From Psychrobacter immobilis (GTDB lineage Bacteria > Pseudomonadota > Gammaproteobacteria > Pseudomonadales > Moraxellaceae), in contig NZ_CAJGZV010000001.1 in NCBI RefSeq assembly GCF_904846065.1, forward strand, positions 372,001-436,000: 64,000 nt of DNA, read 5' to 3'. Positions 55,091-64,000 of this stretch are shown here, one piece after another; position 1 is the stretch's first letter, and every line of letters starts with the position of its first letter. The notes under the pieces are model-generated. The model was not told where the DNA came from and did no database searches. It saw nothing but the letters and a program-made list of their open reading frames with translations. Position numbers and translations under genes: made by a program.

Positions 55091-55921
55091 TTAGCGTCGA
55101 CGCAATAATAGCTGCGAAATAATGACCAATATCAGCGAGGCAACCAATAAAATAGTCCCAATGGCATTGACCTCTGGTTTGAGTCCTACCCGTACCATCG
55201 AATAAATTCGTAGCGGTAAAATCTCATAACTGGGCCCCGTGACAAAGGTAGAAACCACTACATCATCAAGCGATAAGGTAAAGGCGAGCAACCAACCTGC
55301 CATCACTGCGGGCAGAATGACAGGAATGAGCACGGTACGCACCATCGTTGATTCACTAGCACCCAAGTCGCGTGCGGCTTCCATCAAGCGTTCATCCAGA
55401 CTGCTCAATCGTGCAAACACCGTGATGACTACAAACGGTAAGCAAAAAGTAATGTGCGCGAGTAACAGCGAGACGAACCCTAATTGCAACCCTATTAATA
55501 AGAATAATGCCAATAATGAAATAGCGAGTACAATTTCAGGCGACATCATTAATACAAATAACAACCCATTTAATAAGCCTTTACCGCGAAAGTTATACCG
55601 ATGTAGCGCGAGAGCAGTTAGCGTTCCTATCAAAGTTGAGACGGTGGCTGCGACCAATCCTAATACAATAGAATGCCAAAAAGAATCGAGCATCGCTTGG
55701 TTATTCAACAGCGACTCATACCACTTTAAGCTAAAGCCGCCCCAGTTATAGCCGACTTTTGACTTATTAAAGGACATGACGACTAAGACGATAATTGGCA
55801 AATACAGCATGGTATAAATGAGGCTAAGATAGCCTTTAGCCGCGATGCTGCCAATCTTAATAGACGATCTTTTTTTAGTTGCCGAGCTATTCAGTTGATG
55901 ATTCAGTGAACTATCAGACAT
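55091..55921 (-). CDS. potI: Putrescine ABC transporter permease PotI
   Basis: Inner-membrane permease, 276 residues, six helices, with the EAA loop near EAARDLGASESTMVRTVLIP that contacts the ATPase. It is the last gene of potGHI. Its ATG shares one base with the potH stop. The N-terminus has an extra polar tail of about 20 residues. Confidence 0.92.
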   Translation of the reverse strand: MSDSSLNHQLNSSATKKRSSIKIGSIAAKGYLSLIYTMLYLPIIVLVVMSFNKSKVGYNWGGFSLKWYESLLNNQAMLDSFWHSIVLGLVAATVSTLIGTLTALALHRYNFRGKGLLNGLLFVLMMSPEIVLAISLLALFLLIGLQLGFVSLLLAHITFCLPFVVITVFARLSSLDERLMEAARDLGASESTMVRTVLIPVILPAVMAGWLLAFTLSLDDVVVSTFVTGPSYEILPLRIYSMVRVGLKPEVNAIGTILLVASLILVIISQLLLRRR

Positions 55922-56799
55922 TAGGCCACCTCATTAAAGTTGGTCTTGCCAATGCGGCGACTACTGGCACGGTAGGCGAGTAATAGTACCGCCATTGCTA
56001 GTGTTAATAACACGCTGGCAGCTGCGCCAAATGGCCAGTCACGCGCATCCAAGAATTGGTTTTTGATGATATTGCCGACCAATAAATTGCGTGAACCACC
56101 CAAAATATCTGCCACATAAAACATACCCATTGCAGGCAGCAGCACCAATAATACCCCTGAGATAATGCCAGGCATCGTCAATGGCAATATGATATGCCAA
56201 AAAGTCTGGGTCTTTGATGCGCCCAAATCCTGTGAAGCGAGTAGCATGTCATTGCGCAAATCGGTAAATACTGCGTATAACGGCAACACCATAAATGGGA
56301 ACAATAAGTACGTCAAACCAGCAATCACCGCCACTTGCGTGTATAAAATATCGATAGGAGTATCGATGATACCGATTGCCAGCAGCGATTTATTAATCAA
56401 ACCATTATTGGCAAACAGTAACTTGAGTGCATAAGTACGCACAAGCGAGTTGGTCCAAAATGGTAGGATTAACAGCATCATGAGTAGCGGCTGCCAACGG
56501 GTTTTGGCTTTGGCTATCAGCCAAGCAAAAGGGTAGCCAAGTAACAAGCAGATGATGGTTGTGATGCCTGCCATCCATAACGAATGAATAAATACGCCAA
56601 AATATAGCGGATCAATCATGCGTATATAGCTGTCGATGCTGACAGGCAAGCTAATAAAAGCACTGCTATCGCGGGTCAAAAAACTGACAGCGATGACTAA
56701 GATATTTGGCAATAGCGCAAATATCAATAACCAACCCCAAATCAGCCAGAGCGTTACGGTACGAAAAGGACTTTTGCTGCCTAAGCTATGACCTGCCAT
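55921..56799 (-). CDS. potH: Putrescine ABC transporter permease PotH
   Basis: Second permease of the transporter, 292 residues, six helices, EAA-type loop ASQDLGASKTQTFWHIILP. It pairs with PotI to form the channel. Its start and stop each share a base with potG and potI, so the three subunits are translationally coupled. Confidence 0.93.
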   Translation of the reverse strand: MAGHSLGSKSPFRTVTLWLIWGWLLIFALLPNILVIAVSFLTRDSSAFISLPVSIDSYIRMIDPLYFGVFIHSLWMAGITTIICLLLGYPFAWLIAKAKTRWQPLLMMLLILPFWTNSLVRTYALKLLFANNGLINKSLLAIGIIDTPIDILYTQVAVIAGLTYLLFPFMVLPLYAVFTDLRNDMLLASQDLGASKTQTFWHIILPLTMPGIISGVLLVLLPAMGMFYVADILGGSRNLLVGNIIKNQFLDARDWPFGAAASVLLTLAMAVLLLAYRASSRRIGKTNFNEVA

Positions 56800-58061
56800 C
56801 AGCTAATATCCTTTTGAGTAGCTAAACTGGCAGCTTGATGATTGGCTTCATCATCAAGCGTACCGTCTTCTGGTAGTACCCACTCCCAGCCATCGACCCA
56901 TGATACTTTGACACCTTCATATAACTTGTAATCAAAGCTTGGATCGTCCTCATCAAAGAATTCAGAAGCCTTAATAATGTGACCGTTTGCTAATTCAATA
57001 ATCGAATCTAAGGTGCTACCTTTATAGTTGCTTTCAATCACTCGCCCGAGTAAGCCACCATGTTCTTTATCATTGGGGTCATAAATTCGCAAATCTTCAG
57101 GACGTAACAATAAATTAACGATATCGCCCACTTGTACGTCGTTAGCAAAATCAGGACGGCGTAAATTGCGTAAGGTGGTCGGACCATCTTGCGCTTGTGC
57201 TTCACAAACTTCGACTTCGATACGGCCATTGGTCACGCGACCGTCGCGATCTGGTTGGTTAGGATAAACGCCTCTGACTTCCGCTTTAAACAAATTGGTC
57301 TCACCGATAAACTTGGCGGTAAATAAATTCGCGGGCGTTTCATAAATCTCAATAGGCGTGCCGATTTGCTGAAAAGTGCCATCTTTCATCACGGCGATAC
57401 GATCCGACATCGATAGCGCTTCCTCTTGATCGTGGGTGACAAAGACAAAAGTGATGCCAAGCTCTCGTTGCAGCCGTTTAAGCTCAGATTGCATTTGTAA
57501 ACGCAGCTTATGATCGAGCGCAGATAGTGGCTCATCAAGTAGCAGCAATTTAGGACGATTGATGACCGCCCGTGCAATGGCGACACGCTGCTGCTGACCA
57601 CCAGACAAGTCTTGTGGCCTGCGATTGGCTAAATGCTCCAGCTGTACCATGGCGAGCATCTCGCGCACGCGGGTTTGAATCTCATCTTTCGGTACTTTTT
57701 TGAGCTTAAGCCCGTAAGCAACGTTTTGCGCGACACTCATATGTGGAAACAAGGCGTACTGTTGAAATACTGTGTTCACGGGACGTTTATCCGCTGGCAA
57801 GCCAGCCATCTGTACGCCGTCTAGATAAATTGCCCCAGCATTTGGCTGCTCAAAACCAGCGATTAGGCGCAGTAAGGTTGTTTTACCGCAGCCTGATGGA
57901 CCAAGTAGCGTCAAAAATTCACCGTGCTTGATATCAAGATTGATGTCTTTTAATACTTCAGTTTGATCATAGGTTTTTTTTAGACCAGTCAGTTGCAGTA
58001 GTACTTTGTCATCTTGAGCTGATGCAGAGGCTCTGTGCATATTTGGCGGTGAATTGGTCAT
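56799..58061 (-). CDS. potG: Putrescine ABC transporter ATP-binding protein PotG
   Basis: ATPase of the polyamine importer, 420 residues. Walker A is GPSGCGKTT, the signature motif [14 protein letters not shown], Walker [13 protein letters not shown], and the switch His is in [11 protein letters not shown]-terminal TOBE domain (about residues 300-395) follows. It is the first gene of potGHI. The periplasmic binding protein PotF, normally upstream, is absent, and the next gene is the divergent carbonic anhydrase. Confidence 0.94.
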   Translation of the reverse strand: MTNSPPNMHRASASAQDDKVLLQLTGLKKTYDQTEVLKDINLDIKHGEFLTLLGPSGCGKTTLLRLIAGFEQPNAGAIYLDGVQMAGLPADKRPVNTVFQQYALFPHMSVAQNVAYGLKLKKVPKDEIQTRVREMLAMVQLEHLANRRPQDLSGGQQQRVAIARAVINRPKLLLLDEPLSALDHKLRLQMQSELKRLQRELGITFVFVTHDQEEALSMSDRIAVMKDGTFQQIGTPIEIYETPANLFTAKFIGETNLFKAEVRGVYPNQPDRDGRVTNGRIEVEVCEAQAQDGPTTLRNLRRPDFANDVQVGDIVNLLLRPEDLRIYDPNDKEHGGLLGRVIESNYKGSTLDSIIELANGHIIKASEFFDEDDPSFDYKLYEGVKVSWVDGWEWVLPEDGTLDDEANHQAASLATQKDIS

Positions 58062-58177
58062 AATATTTATTCCTACGTGTCCGACATCGCAGTACAGCTA
58101 TTTATTTAGGACACTGTGGTCAAGGTGATTTGATATGGATATAAGCGATGGGTGTAAACCCGATTTGGTCGCCGCGT

Positions 58178-58186
58178 ATTATAACA
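58178..58186 (-). promoter_or_regulatory. Extended -10 promoter of potGHI
   Basis: On the minus strand TGTTATAAT, a perfect extended -10, about 110 bases before the potG ATG. The surrounding TTGTTATAATACGC is identical to the purL promoter core. Most of the remaining 492-base potG to carbonic anhydrase gap shows nothing definite. Confidence 0.55.
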
Positions 58187-58553
58187 AACCCTTGATATAA
58201 ATCAGTGCAAGTTCGTTATAAGTTCTGCGAGCAACACGATTAAGCTGTCAATGGCTGTTGATGCTTGATAGTTCGGTGTTGTCTGTTTGATGCTCGGTTT
58301 TGGCTAATGCATTTCTGTTTTTCAGTTTCACTTCCAACTTTATAATTCTGTATGATTGGCAATAACTGCCATTCTATGACGATATTTAAACAAAATTTTT
58401 TATCATTTTTTGGTTTTTATTCCTATACAATCACGGTATGGCAGACAAACACAATGCGCCTGATAGGTTAGTAGCCATTCGCAAATCTATGTTTGAATAC
58501 ATGTGTGTAAAGCTGTTTACAACGCTAATATTATTAATGATAAAGGATGTCTT

Positions 58554-59192
58554 ATGCCTAACGATACACGCCCGAAAACCGGTCAAGAAGCTCTTGCGCT
58601 TTTAAAAGAAGGCAATATGCGCTACATAGATAGTTTGACCACTACTGATCCAACAATGCAAAGACGACCTGAATTGGTTAAAGATCAAGATCCCTTGGCC
58701 ATTATTTTGGGTTGCTCGGATGCACGAGTACCAGTTGAGATTGTATTTGATCAAGGTCTGGGTGATTTGTTCGTTATTCGAGTCGCTGGTAATGTCGTCG
58801 CGCCTTCACAGATTGGCTCGATTGAGTTTGCGGCCGAAAAGTTCGGTACAAAATTGGTGGTCGTGCTTGGGCACTCACATTGTGGCGCTGTCACGGCTTG
58901 TGTTGAGACACTGATCAATCCTGAGAAAAACTATTCGCCCAACTTGCAGTCGATTGTCGATCGCATTCGCCCAAGCGTTTATAATTTGCATGAGCTGGCC
59001 ACTGCTAATGGTCAAGATGTCGATGCCGACGAGTTGGTCGATCGCTCTATCCGCGCTAACGTCCGTATGTCAGTTAGCCAGCTCAAACACGGCTCGCGGG
59101 CATTAGAGGATTTAACCAATAGCGGTCAATTGCTGGTCGTGGGTGCAGAGTATGATTTGGAGACAGGAAAAGTACGTTTCTTAGACAGCTAA
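58554..59192 (+). CDS. can: Beta-class carbonic anhydrase
   Basis: Zn enzyme interconverting CO2 and bicarbonate. The Zn ligands Cys-Asp-His-Cys are in GCSDARVPVE and GHSHCGAVTAC, and the Asp-Arg dyad is intact. The 212-residue protein is in the range of the family. I start at ATG 58554 (AAAGGA six bases upstream); the frame is open to 58503 but has no ribosome site there. It stands alone with a G/C hairpin after it. Confidence 0.94.
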   Translation: MPNDTRPKTGQEALALLKEGNMRYIDSLTTTDPTMQRRPELVKDQDPLAIILGCSDARVPVEIVFDQGLGDLFVIRVAGNVVAPSQIGSIEFAAEKFGTKLVVVLGHSHCGAVTACVETLINPEKNYSPNLQSIVDRIRPSVYNLHELATANGQDVDADELVDRSIRANVRMSVSQLKHGSRALEDLTNSGQLLVVGAEYDLETGKVRFLDS

Positions 59193-59278
59193 TTAATCGG
59201 TTAAATGGGTAGCACCAAGTGTGCGCTCTTACAAAACCCACTCAATGCTTTCGCGATTTTTTATTATGATAAAAGGGT

Positions 59279-59313
59279 CAAGCGCGTAAAAAGTATTCAC
59301 GCGCTTGCTTTTA
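59279..59313 (+). terminator. Probable terminator of the carbonic anhydrase gene
   Basis: CAAGCGCGT/ACGCGCTTG, nine G/C-rich pairs, eleven-base loop, then CTTTT. The T run is short. Confidence 0.6.
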
Positions 59314-59344
59314 AACTCTCTATTTTGTCAATATTAGGATGACT

Positions 59345-59926
59345 ATGTCTACAGCAAATACTGGCTCAGCCACTGATAATAATAACGAATCACTTATCGC
59401 CCAGCCAACGAGCAGCGTCAATACCGATGGTGTGCAGCCTATCTCAGTACAGACGACAGGTTTTACTTTTAATCACACCATGCTACGTGTCAAAGATCCT
59501 GCCAAGTCGTTGGCGTTTTATACCGGTGTCCTTGGTATGACTTTGCTGGCGGTAAAAAAATTCCCTGATATGGGTTTTGATTTGTACTTTTTAGCCAAGT
59601 TAACCGAAAGCGAGCGCGACAATTTGCCCGCGGGTGATGATTTGGAAATCTTTGCCTTCCGTCAACGCGGCATTTTAGAATTGACCCATAATTATGGTAC
59701 CGAAACGAAAGCTGACTTCAGTTATCATGATGGTAATGGTGAGCCACAAGGTTTTGGGCATATCTGCTTTAGCGTACCTAGTCTCGATGAAGCGGTTGCT
59801 TGGTTTGATAAAAATAATGTCGAATTCAAAAAACGTCCAGAAGATGGCAGTATGAAAAACATTGCCTTTATCAAAGATGTTGATGGCTACTGGATTGAAA
59901 TTGTACAAGCAAATTTAATGGGCTAG
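59345..59926 (+). CDS. gloA: Lactoylglutathione lyase (glyoxalase I)
   Basis: GloA isomerises the hemithioacetal of methylglyoxal and glutathione. Metal ligands His-Glu-His-Glu lie in FNHTMLRVKD, LELTHNYGTE, GFGHICFSV and YWIEIVQ. Its 193 residues and the inserts around YFLAKLTESERDNLP resemble the long (Zn-type, eukaryote and Pseudomonas GloA3-like) form rather than the 135-residue E. coli enzyme. An Asn/Ser/Thr-rich tail of about 40 residues precedes the domain. I prefer ATG 59345 because AGGA lies five bases before it. Confidence 0.92.
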   Translation: MSTANTGSATDNNNESLIAQPTSSVNTDGVQPISVQTTGFTFNHTMLRVKDPAKSLAFYTGVLGMTLLAVKKFPDMGFDLYFLAKLTESERDNLPAGDDLEIFAFRQRGILELTHNYGTETKADFSYHDGNGEPQGFGHICFSVPSLDEAVAWFDKNNVEFKKRPEDGSMKNIAFIKDVDGYWIEIVQANLMG

Positions 59927-60041
59927 CTTGACAGGCTGGTATGTCAATACGTCAGTTAATCTAGGACATGCCCCAGTCAAACAATCAATTAATCGAGTGA
60001 ATGGAAGCATAAAGCCAACCAACCAAAGGAGTGACGTCTAG

Positions 60042-61028
60042 ATGCCTACCTCTGAGGCAGAAACGACAGTAAATACCAATATAGCGCCTGAACCAGTGAC
60101 AACAGATGTGCTGACATATCAAAGCATCATTGATTCAGCAAATGAGATAGTGGTTGGCTTTGTTGAACGCATTCCCTATTTTGTCGCATCAATTATTGTT
60201 ATTCTGATTTTTTGGTTTCTATCGATTGTCTTCAAAAAAGTGGTATACAAACTTTTAGGCAGTCGCAGTCGGCATCAGAATTTGGTTAAAGTGTTTCAGC
60301 GAGTAGGCGGCGCACTCATCATCTTTATCGGTTTTATGATTGCTATGGTGATTGCCGTACCAGGATTTACGCCTGCCAAGCTGATTGGTGCACTCGGTAT
60401 TGGTTCCGTCGCTATTGGTTTTGCCTTTAAAGATATTTTTCAAAACTTGCTCTCTGGTATTTTGCTGCTGATCTCAGAGCCGTTTCGCATCGGTGATCAG
60501 ATTGTCTCAGGCGACTATGAAGGGACGGTTGAGGATATTAAAATACGCGCCACGACTATCAAGACGTATGACGGTCGGCAAGTGGTTATTCCCAACTCTG
60601 ATTTGTATACCTCAGCATTGACTGTCAATACCGCCTATAAGCAGCGCCGTTTGCAAGTGGCTGTTGGTATTGGCTATGAAGATGATATCGAAGCAGCAAA
60701 AGCTGAGATTCTACAGGCGTTAGATAAAGTCGAAAGCGTATCGAAGAAAGCGCAGCCAAGTGTGATTGCTACGGGTTTTGGTGATTCAACGATTGATTTG
60801 ATGGTACGTTGGTTTATCGAAGATGGCACTCAAGCCAACAAAGTGACCTCGATTCATCAAGTGATCGTAGAGATTAAGAGCGCACTCGATGCAGCAGACG
60901 TCAACATTCCATTCCCGATACGCACGATAGATTTGAGTGATCCATCAGTGACATCGATTATGAATAAATTGCATGAGCAAAAGGCGATCGATGTTAATAA
61001 CGATGTTAATAAAGCTGTAGCAGAGTAA
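60042..61028 (+). CDS. mscS: Small-conductance mechanosensitive channel, MscS family
   Basis: Inner-membrane tension-gated channel that releases solutes on osmotic downshock. It has an N-terminal periplasmic tail, three helices (the first near residue 48), and the pore helix GALGIGSVAIGFAFKD with its Gly/Ala packing pattern. The beta domain (ISEPFRIGDQI) and C-terminal domain with PFPIRTIDL follow. The 328 residues exceed E. coli MscS (286) at both ends. AAGGAG lies about eleven bases before the ATG. Monocistronic. Confidence 0.94.
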   Translation: MPTSEAETTVNTNIAPEPVTTDVLTYQSIIDSANEIVVGFVERIPYFVASIIVILIFWFLSIVFKKVVYKLLGSRSRHQNLVKVFQRVGGALIIFIGFMIAMVIAVPGFTPAKLIGALGIGSVAIGFAFKDIFQNLLSGILLLISEPFRIGDQIVSGDYEGTVEDIKIRATTIKTYDGRQVVIPNSDLYTSALTVNTAYKQRRLQVAVGIGYEDDIEAAKAEILQALDKVESVSKKAQPSVIATGFGDSTIDLMVRWFIEDGTQANKVTSIHQVIVEIKSALDAADVNIPFPIRTIDLSDPSVTSIMNKLHEQKAIDVNNDVNKAVAE

Positions 61029-61081
61029 TTTGTTTAGCGCGTTATTTTAAAGAACTACCTTTTACACAATATTTTCGAAAT

Positions 61082-61118
61082 AAAAATCCGCCATATCAAA
61101 TGACATGGCGGATTTTTT
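61082..61118. terminator. Bidirectional terminator between mscS and the cytochrome c' gene
   Basis: AAAAATCCGCCAT/ATGGCGGATTTTT with a ten-base loop; A and T runs flank it on both sides, so it serves both convergent genes. Confidence 0.92.
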
Positions 61119-61140
61119 TACGATATCAATTTATGACAAT

Positions 61141-61611
61141 TTAGTCAGTTTTGACTTTAAAATCGGTATGACATGATTTACAGCTAGCGCCGACTTCACC
61201 AAAGGCTGGTTTGACATCGTCGATGCTAGTGGCTGTTTGTGCAGCAGCGTTCAGCTCAGCAGTGACTTTTTGAAAGTTCTCTGCTTCTGCGCGAAAACCA
61301 TCGGCATTTGACCAAACGGCATCAGTCGCATTGCCAACGGCTTCTTTATTTTCAAAATGACTCCAAGGCGTAGCAGCGTCTTCTGCTAAAAATGCGGCTT
61401 GCTCTTTGAATACGGCGGCATCAAAGGTGTCAGGTGCTTTCATCATATCACCCATGACACCCATCGCATCACCATAGCTTTTCATGCTATCTTGGCGGGC
61501 TTTTACATCAGGGTCAGTGGCAGTGCTACACGCTGTTAGACCTAGGGCGGCTGCCATCAATGTGATGCCAAAGATAGATTTTAATGATTGGTTGGTATGA
61601 ACCTGTGCCAT
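61141..61611 (-). CDS. Class II cytochrome c (c'-like) lipoprotein
   Basis: A 156-residue protein with signal peptide and lipobox LTAC, then a four-helix bundle rich in Ala, Met and Asp. The heme site CKSCH is near the C-terminus (ASCKSCHTDFKVK), the mark of class II cytochromes c'/c556. Such proteins bind CO or NO or carry electrons; the role here is not shown. It stands alone. Confidence 0.88.
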   Translation of the reverse strand: MAQVHTNQSLKSIFGITLMAAALGLTACSTATDPDVKARQDSMKSYGDAMGVMGDMMKAPDTFDAAVFKEQAAFLAEDAATPWSHFENKEAVGNATDAVWSNADGFRAEAENFQKVTAELNAAAQTATSIDDVKPAFGEVGASCKSCHTDFKVKTD

Positions 61612-61882
61612 GTGAATTACTCCTGTAAAATTGGTTAGTAGTAGGCGCGCTTATAAACGCTGGCTTTACATACTGTTTTTAAGTATCTGCACTTAAAGGC
61701 TTCTTTTAAATACTGCTTTTAAATAAAGCGTATTGTTATAAAAATTACCTCATCATCTTTTGGAAACGCATTCGCTTCTAAAGGATTTTTCCAACAATAG
61801 TTTTCATTGTAACGGTTATCTGTGCAGTGGACGTAAATTTAGTTGTTATATCATCGTAATTTTTGAGTCAGTGATTATCGTT

Positions 61883-61938
61883 CATATAAATTTGCGCCCA
61901 TATAAATTTGCGCTCATATAAATTTGCGCTCATATAAA
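61883..61938. repeat. 16-bp tandem repeat, three and a half units, between hemF and the cytochrome c' gene
   Basis: CATATAAATTTGCGC(C/T) three times plus CATATAAA. It sits between the hemF terminator and the cytochrome c' promoter region. Confidence 0.9.
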
Positions 61939-61966
61939 AAGGTCAGCGTGGATAGCTGACCTTCTT
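61936..61966 (-). terminator. Intrinsic terminator of ribA-hemF
   Basis: GGTCAGC/GCTGACC with a seven-base loop and a T5 run on the minus strand. Confidence 0.83.
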
Positions 61967-62022
61967 GATACTCTCTAAAGACAAGCTAACAAATACCTTA
62001 GCCTTTATTATATTCACACAAA

Positions 62023-63033
<1,011 letters not shown>

Positions 63034-63048
63034 TTAGTGTATTGATGT

Positions 63049-63720
63049 CTACTTATTAAGATGTAACGCGGTATTGAAATCTTTATCTAATAAATGGCCC
63101 ATGCGGTCGCGCTTGGTCGCTAAATATTCAGCATTCATATCATTCACCCCAACCAATAAAGGCACGCGTTCCACGACATTAATACCGTGCTCAGTTAGAT
63201 AAGCCACTTTGTCTGGATTGTTGGTGATGAGTCTGACGGCGTCAACACCGATATGAGCGAGCATCGGGCCGCACATATCATAAATGCGCGCATCCGCAGG
63301 TAAGCCCAACATGAGGTTGGCATCTAAAGTATCATGACCTTGGTCTTGCAGGGCGTAAGCGCGAATCTTATTGGTCAGACCAATACCACGACCTTCTTGG
63401 CGCAAATATAATATCGCCCCGCAGCCAGTCTCTTGTATTGCTTGCATCGCCGTGTTGAGCTGCGGTCCACAGTCACATTTTAATGAGCTAAAAGCATCAC
63501 CTGTCAAGCATTCTGAATGAATACGAATCAATGGAATGGTTTTTTCTGCTCGCGTGGCGTCCGTCTGACTCGGTGAGTTGTCCGCCGTATGTTGATCGAC
63601 GACAGGCAAACCAACAGTCAGCATCACATGCTCTTGACCTTCGTCGTTTTCAAAAATATGAATATCAAACTCGCCATGACGAGTAGGTAGTTTGGCACTG
63701 GTAATAAATTGATATGACAT
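63049..63720 (-). CDS. ribA: GTP cyclohydrolase II
   Basis: RibA opens GTP to the first riboflavin intermediate. The Zn site [18 protein letters not shown], the GTP-binding [13 protein letters not shown], and the catalytic Tyr/Arg region [13 protein letters not shown] are intact. It has 223 residues because of an insert rich in Thr/Ser/Asp near residue 50. No FMN riboswitch is visible upstream. First gene of ribA-hemF. Confidence 0.97.
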   Translation of the reverse strand: MSYQFITSAKLPTRHGEFDIHIFENDEGQEHVMLTVGLPVVDQHTADNSPSQTDATRAEKTIPLIRIHSECLTGDAFSSLKCDCGPQLNTAMQAIQETGCGAILYLRQEGRGIGLTNKIRAYALQDQGHDTLDANLMLGLPADARIYDMCGPMLAHIGVDAVRLITNNPDKVAYLTEHGINVVERVPLLVGVNDMNAEYLATKRDRMGHLLDKDFNTALHLNK

Positions 63721-64000
63721 TAATGTCCTGCATAAGCCGATAAGCGTGGCGGTAGAGGGTCTTTTTTAACCATATTAAAACAGCGATGATATCCTAGCTG
63801 CATGATGAAAGTAGGATAATGCCAGTATAATTCATTCGTAAAGAGTGCATGCTGATTGTCTTTATTATAAAAACACACAAAGTTCACAAACGACGCACGA
63901 TGATTAAAGCGACAATTAAAAATAAATGCTATTATGCCATACTATTTTGACGGATACAGTGACAAGTCTTTGCCCTTACATTACTATGTCGTCACTAACA
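63721..64000. other. Upstream region of ribA to the window end
   Basis: A 280-base stretch without a supported gene. An ATG at 63986 and one at 63929 open a plus-strand frame that runs off the window, but neither has a ribosome site, so I do not call a gene. TATACT near 63835 on the minus strand could be a ribA -10 but lacks a -35. Confidence 0.35.

Noticed and set aside
59962..59975. Possible further relic of the 174-bp element (GGACATGCCC)
   Set aside because: Only about ten matching bases; not enough to separate from chance.

Overview
The window is a stretch of chromosome from a gammaproteobacterium of the Moraxellaceae, most probably a Psychrobacter. This is an inference from moderate GC, A/T-rich intergenic DNA, the lptM-lysA-dapF-xerC cluster and the overall character of the proteins; no rRNA or tRNA gene is present to prove it. 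Most genes are housekeeping genes with their own short operons, strong hairpin terminators and A/T-rich spacers.

Layout. 1-12.5 kb: a truncated Tat-exported GMC oxidoreductase, a lone trpB, an EamA exporter, an Old Yellow Enzyme, pirin, a BaiN/YhiN flavoprotein, acetyl-CoA synthetase, a renalase-like flavoprotein and a small MgtC/SapB protein. 12.5-16.4 kb: a tandem pair of small unknown paralogues, a possible structured RNA, pgsA, a lipoprotein and a flavin-binding stress protein. 16.7-20.8 kb: purL. 21.0-24.4 kb: an A/T-rich accessory island with a HD + GHKL (HSP90-like) ATPase gene split by one base in an A8 tract, preceded by a 56-codon gene. 24.5-31.6 kb: kbl-tdh, a Bacteroidetes-type pdxJ enclosed by two inverted 174-bp mobile elements, an amidase lipoprotein, a MOSC protein and nadD-rsfS. 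31.8-35.5 kb: ackA-pta. 36-41 kb: lptM, lysA, dapF, xerC and a nitrilase-family amidase. 41.3-49.4 kb: rpoN, hpf, thiS, a DUF423 protein, rpoH, a TusA-like protein, a BepA-like M48 protease, yqeY and rpsU. 49.8-54 kb: two lipoproteins (one a cytochrome c), tsaD, fluC and a Sel1-repeat protein. 54-64 kb: metR, potGHI, carbonic anhydrase, glyoxalase I, an MscS channel, a cytochrome c', hemF and ribA.

How the genes work together. Acetate is handled by both routes (acs and ackA-pta). Threonine is catabolised by tdh-kbl to glycine and acetyl-CoA. lysA and dapF make lysine and meso-diaminopimelate. rpoN and rpoH set alternative promoter programmes, and hpf hibernates ribosomes. potGHI import polyamines but lack potF here.

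The most unusual content is mobile or repetitive. There are two families of small transposon-like repeats: one of 174-194 bp with 15-bp terminal inverted repeats and TA at both outer ends (three full copies, two relics), and one of 108 bp (two copies). There are also at least five different short tandem repeats between genes. The split HD-GHKL gene and the element-bounded pdxJ are the best candidates for something new.
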